Source of the DNA: VMCP01 sp964415065 | Lineage (GTDB): Bacteria > Bacteroidota > Bacteroidia > NS11-12g > UBA955 | Assembly: GCA_964415065.1 (NCBI GenBank) | Contig: CAYPYX010000008.1 | Span: 11,270-75,269 of the forward strand | DNA: 64,000 bases | Direction of reading: 5' to 3' | Shown here: positions 63,071 through 64,000 of the stretch, in pieces | Layout of the letters: each line of letters opens with the position of its first letter | Numbering within the stretch: position 1 is the stretch's first letter | Notes under the pieces: model-generated | What the model saw: the letters and a program-made list of their open reading frames with translations, nothing else | Databases searched by the model: none | What the model was told of the DNA's origin: nothing | Position numbers and translations under genes: made by a program

Positions 63071-63949
63071 TTACATTTTACCATTCAACACATCGAACAT
63101 TCTTTGTCCGATTTCTGCTGGACTTTCAACTACGTGAATTCCACATTCACGCATGATAGCCATTTTCGCTTCTGCAGTGTCGTCTTTTCCACCAACAATT
63201 GCACCTGCGTGACCCATTCTACGGCCTGGAGGAGCTGTTTGTCCAGCGATAAATCCAACTACAGGTTTTGTTCCATGTTCTTGAATCCAACGAGCTGCTT
63301 CAGCTTCCATGCCACCACCGATTTCACCGATCATAACAATACCAGCAGTTTCAGGATCATTCATAAACATTTCTACCGCTTCTTTGGTTGTTGTTCCGAT
63401 AATTGGGTCACCACCAATTCCGATAGCTGTAGATTGACCTAATCCTAATTTGGTTAATTGGTCAACTGCTTCATAGGTCAAGGTTCCTGACTTAGAAACA
63501 ACACCGATATTCCCTTTTTTGAAGATAAAGCCAGGCATGATACCAATTTTAGCTTCACCTGGAGTAATGATTCCAGGACAGTTAGGACCGATTAAACGAC
63601 AATTTTTACCTGCAATGTATTCTTTTACCATCACCATATCTTTGGTGGGGATACCTTCGGTGATACAAACGATCACTTCAATACCAGCATCGGCAGCTTC
63701 CATAATGGCATCAGCGGCAAACGCGGGAGGTACGAAGATGATACTTACATTAGCACCAGCTTCTTTTACAGCAGCAGCAACGGTGTTGAAAACGGGACGA
63801 TCTAAATGAACGCTACCACCTTTTCCTGGAGTTACACCACCAATTACGTTGGTGCCGTATTCAATCATTTGTGTTGCGTGGAATGTACCTTCATTTCCGG
63901 TAAAACCTTGTACAACAACTCTCGAATCTTTATTTACTAAAATGCTCAT
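63071..63949 (-). CDS. sucD: SucD, succinate--CoA ligase alpha subunit
   Basis: 292 residues, the normal length. CoA-binding Rossmann part: VVQGFTGNEGTFHATQMIEY and VTPGKGGSVHLDRPVF; then CITEGIPTKDM, LIGPNCPGIITPGEAKIG and the phosphorylated His247 in MGHAGAIVGGKDD. With the beta subunit (not in the window) it makes succinate plus ATP or GTP from succinyl-CoA in the TCA cycle. Start ATG 63949. Convergent with the lolA-like gene across the palindromic terminator. Confidence 0.97.
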   Translation of the reverse strand: MSILVNKDSRVVVQGFTGNEGTFHATQMIEYGTNVIGGVTPGKGGSVHLDRPVFNTVAAAVKEAGANVSIIFVPPAFAADAIMEAADAGIEVIVCITEGIPTKDMVMVKEYIAGKNCRLIGPNCPGIITPGEAKIGIMPGFIFKKGNIGVVSKSGTLTYEAVDQLTKLGLGQSTAIGIGGDPIIGTTTKEAVEMFMNDPETAGIVMIGEIGGGMEAEAARWIQEHGTKPVVGFIAGQTAPPGRRMGHAGAIVGGKDDTAEAKMAIMRECGIHVVESPAEIGQRMFDVLNGKM

Positions 63950-64000
63950 GGGCTAAAATCTAGCGCGAAAATAACGCTTAAGGCGCAAATTCCCAACTTG

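Overview
The window comes from an AT-rich member of the Bacteroidota. Four things support this. Type IX secretion (T9SS) parts and substrates are present: PorP/SprF proteins, OmpA/PD40 envelope proteins, SprB-type repeats and type B C-terminal sorting domains. The cbb3 oxidase is of the Bacteroidota type, with fused ccoNO and a one-heme CcoP. Promoters carry TAnnTTTG -7 boxes. Lipoproteins and a SusC/TonB-like outer-membrane receptor are also typical. Family or genus cannot be fixed by eye. The assembly is a draft with three 100-N gaps. Two of them are flanked by identical 55-bp ends and are almost certainly not real gaps.

Layout. 1-1468 (-): 5' part of a PorE-like lipoprotein. 1587-4079 (-): secreted M1 metallopeptidase. 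4215-4291: tRNA-Asp with promoter and terminator. 4567-5919: uncharacterised protein. 6195-7155: two related small lipoproteins. 7180-8778 (-): photolyase-related protein that has lost the usual Fe-S cysteines. 8900-11605: MBOAT acyltransferase plus AlgX/AlgJ-like protein, probably for O-acetylation of a surface glycan. 11820-16207: TonB-type receptor (broken by a gap) and a DUF3078 protein. 16409-17434 (-): PorP/SprF protein. 17761-37058: one long cell-surface operon encoding a 3474-residue PKD-repeat protein, a 2015-residue SprB/HYR/calcium-repeat protein, a second PorP/SprF protein and an OmpA protein. Both giants end in type B T9SS sorting domains, so the operon encodes substrates together with their likely dedicated outer-membrane partners.

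37354-38819 (-): two related secreted proteins and a small membrane protein. 38931-48973: cbb3 oxidase and its assembly genes, in the order hemerythrin-like ORF, ccoI, ccoS, ccoNO, ccoQ, ccoP, ccoG, ccoH, SafE-type membrane protein, then a coupled Cys-rich mini-ORF. An FNR-like regulator follows at 49226-49936. An identical palindrome (TGATAAAAATCA) lies before the ccoI unit and before the ccoS-ccoNOQP unit, which suggests oxygen control by that regulator.

50064-63949 is mostly housekeeping: nhaA (-), ribD, EamA transporter, yigZ, trmB (-), aat, cyclase-family hydrolase, glycosyltransferase 9, rnz, ftsK, lolA-like, sucD (-).

The main unexplained signals are a strongly over-represented TTTTT(C/T)GGGGGATG-like word scattered in both orientations; short degenerate tandem repeats at the 3' ends of several genes, in two cases merging into a perfect hairpin; and TAnnTTTG boxes ending only 5-7 nt before several start codons, which predicts leaderless mRNAs.
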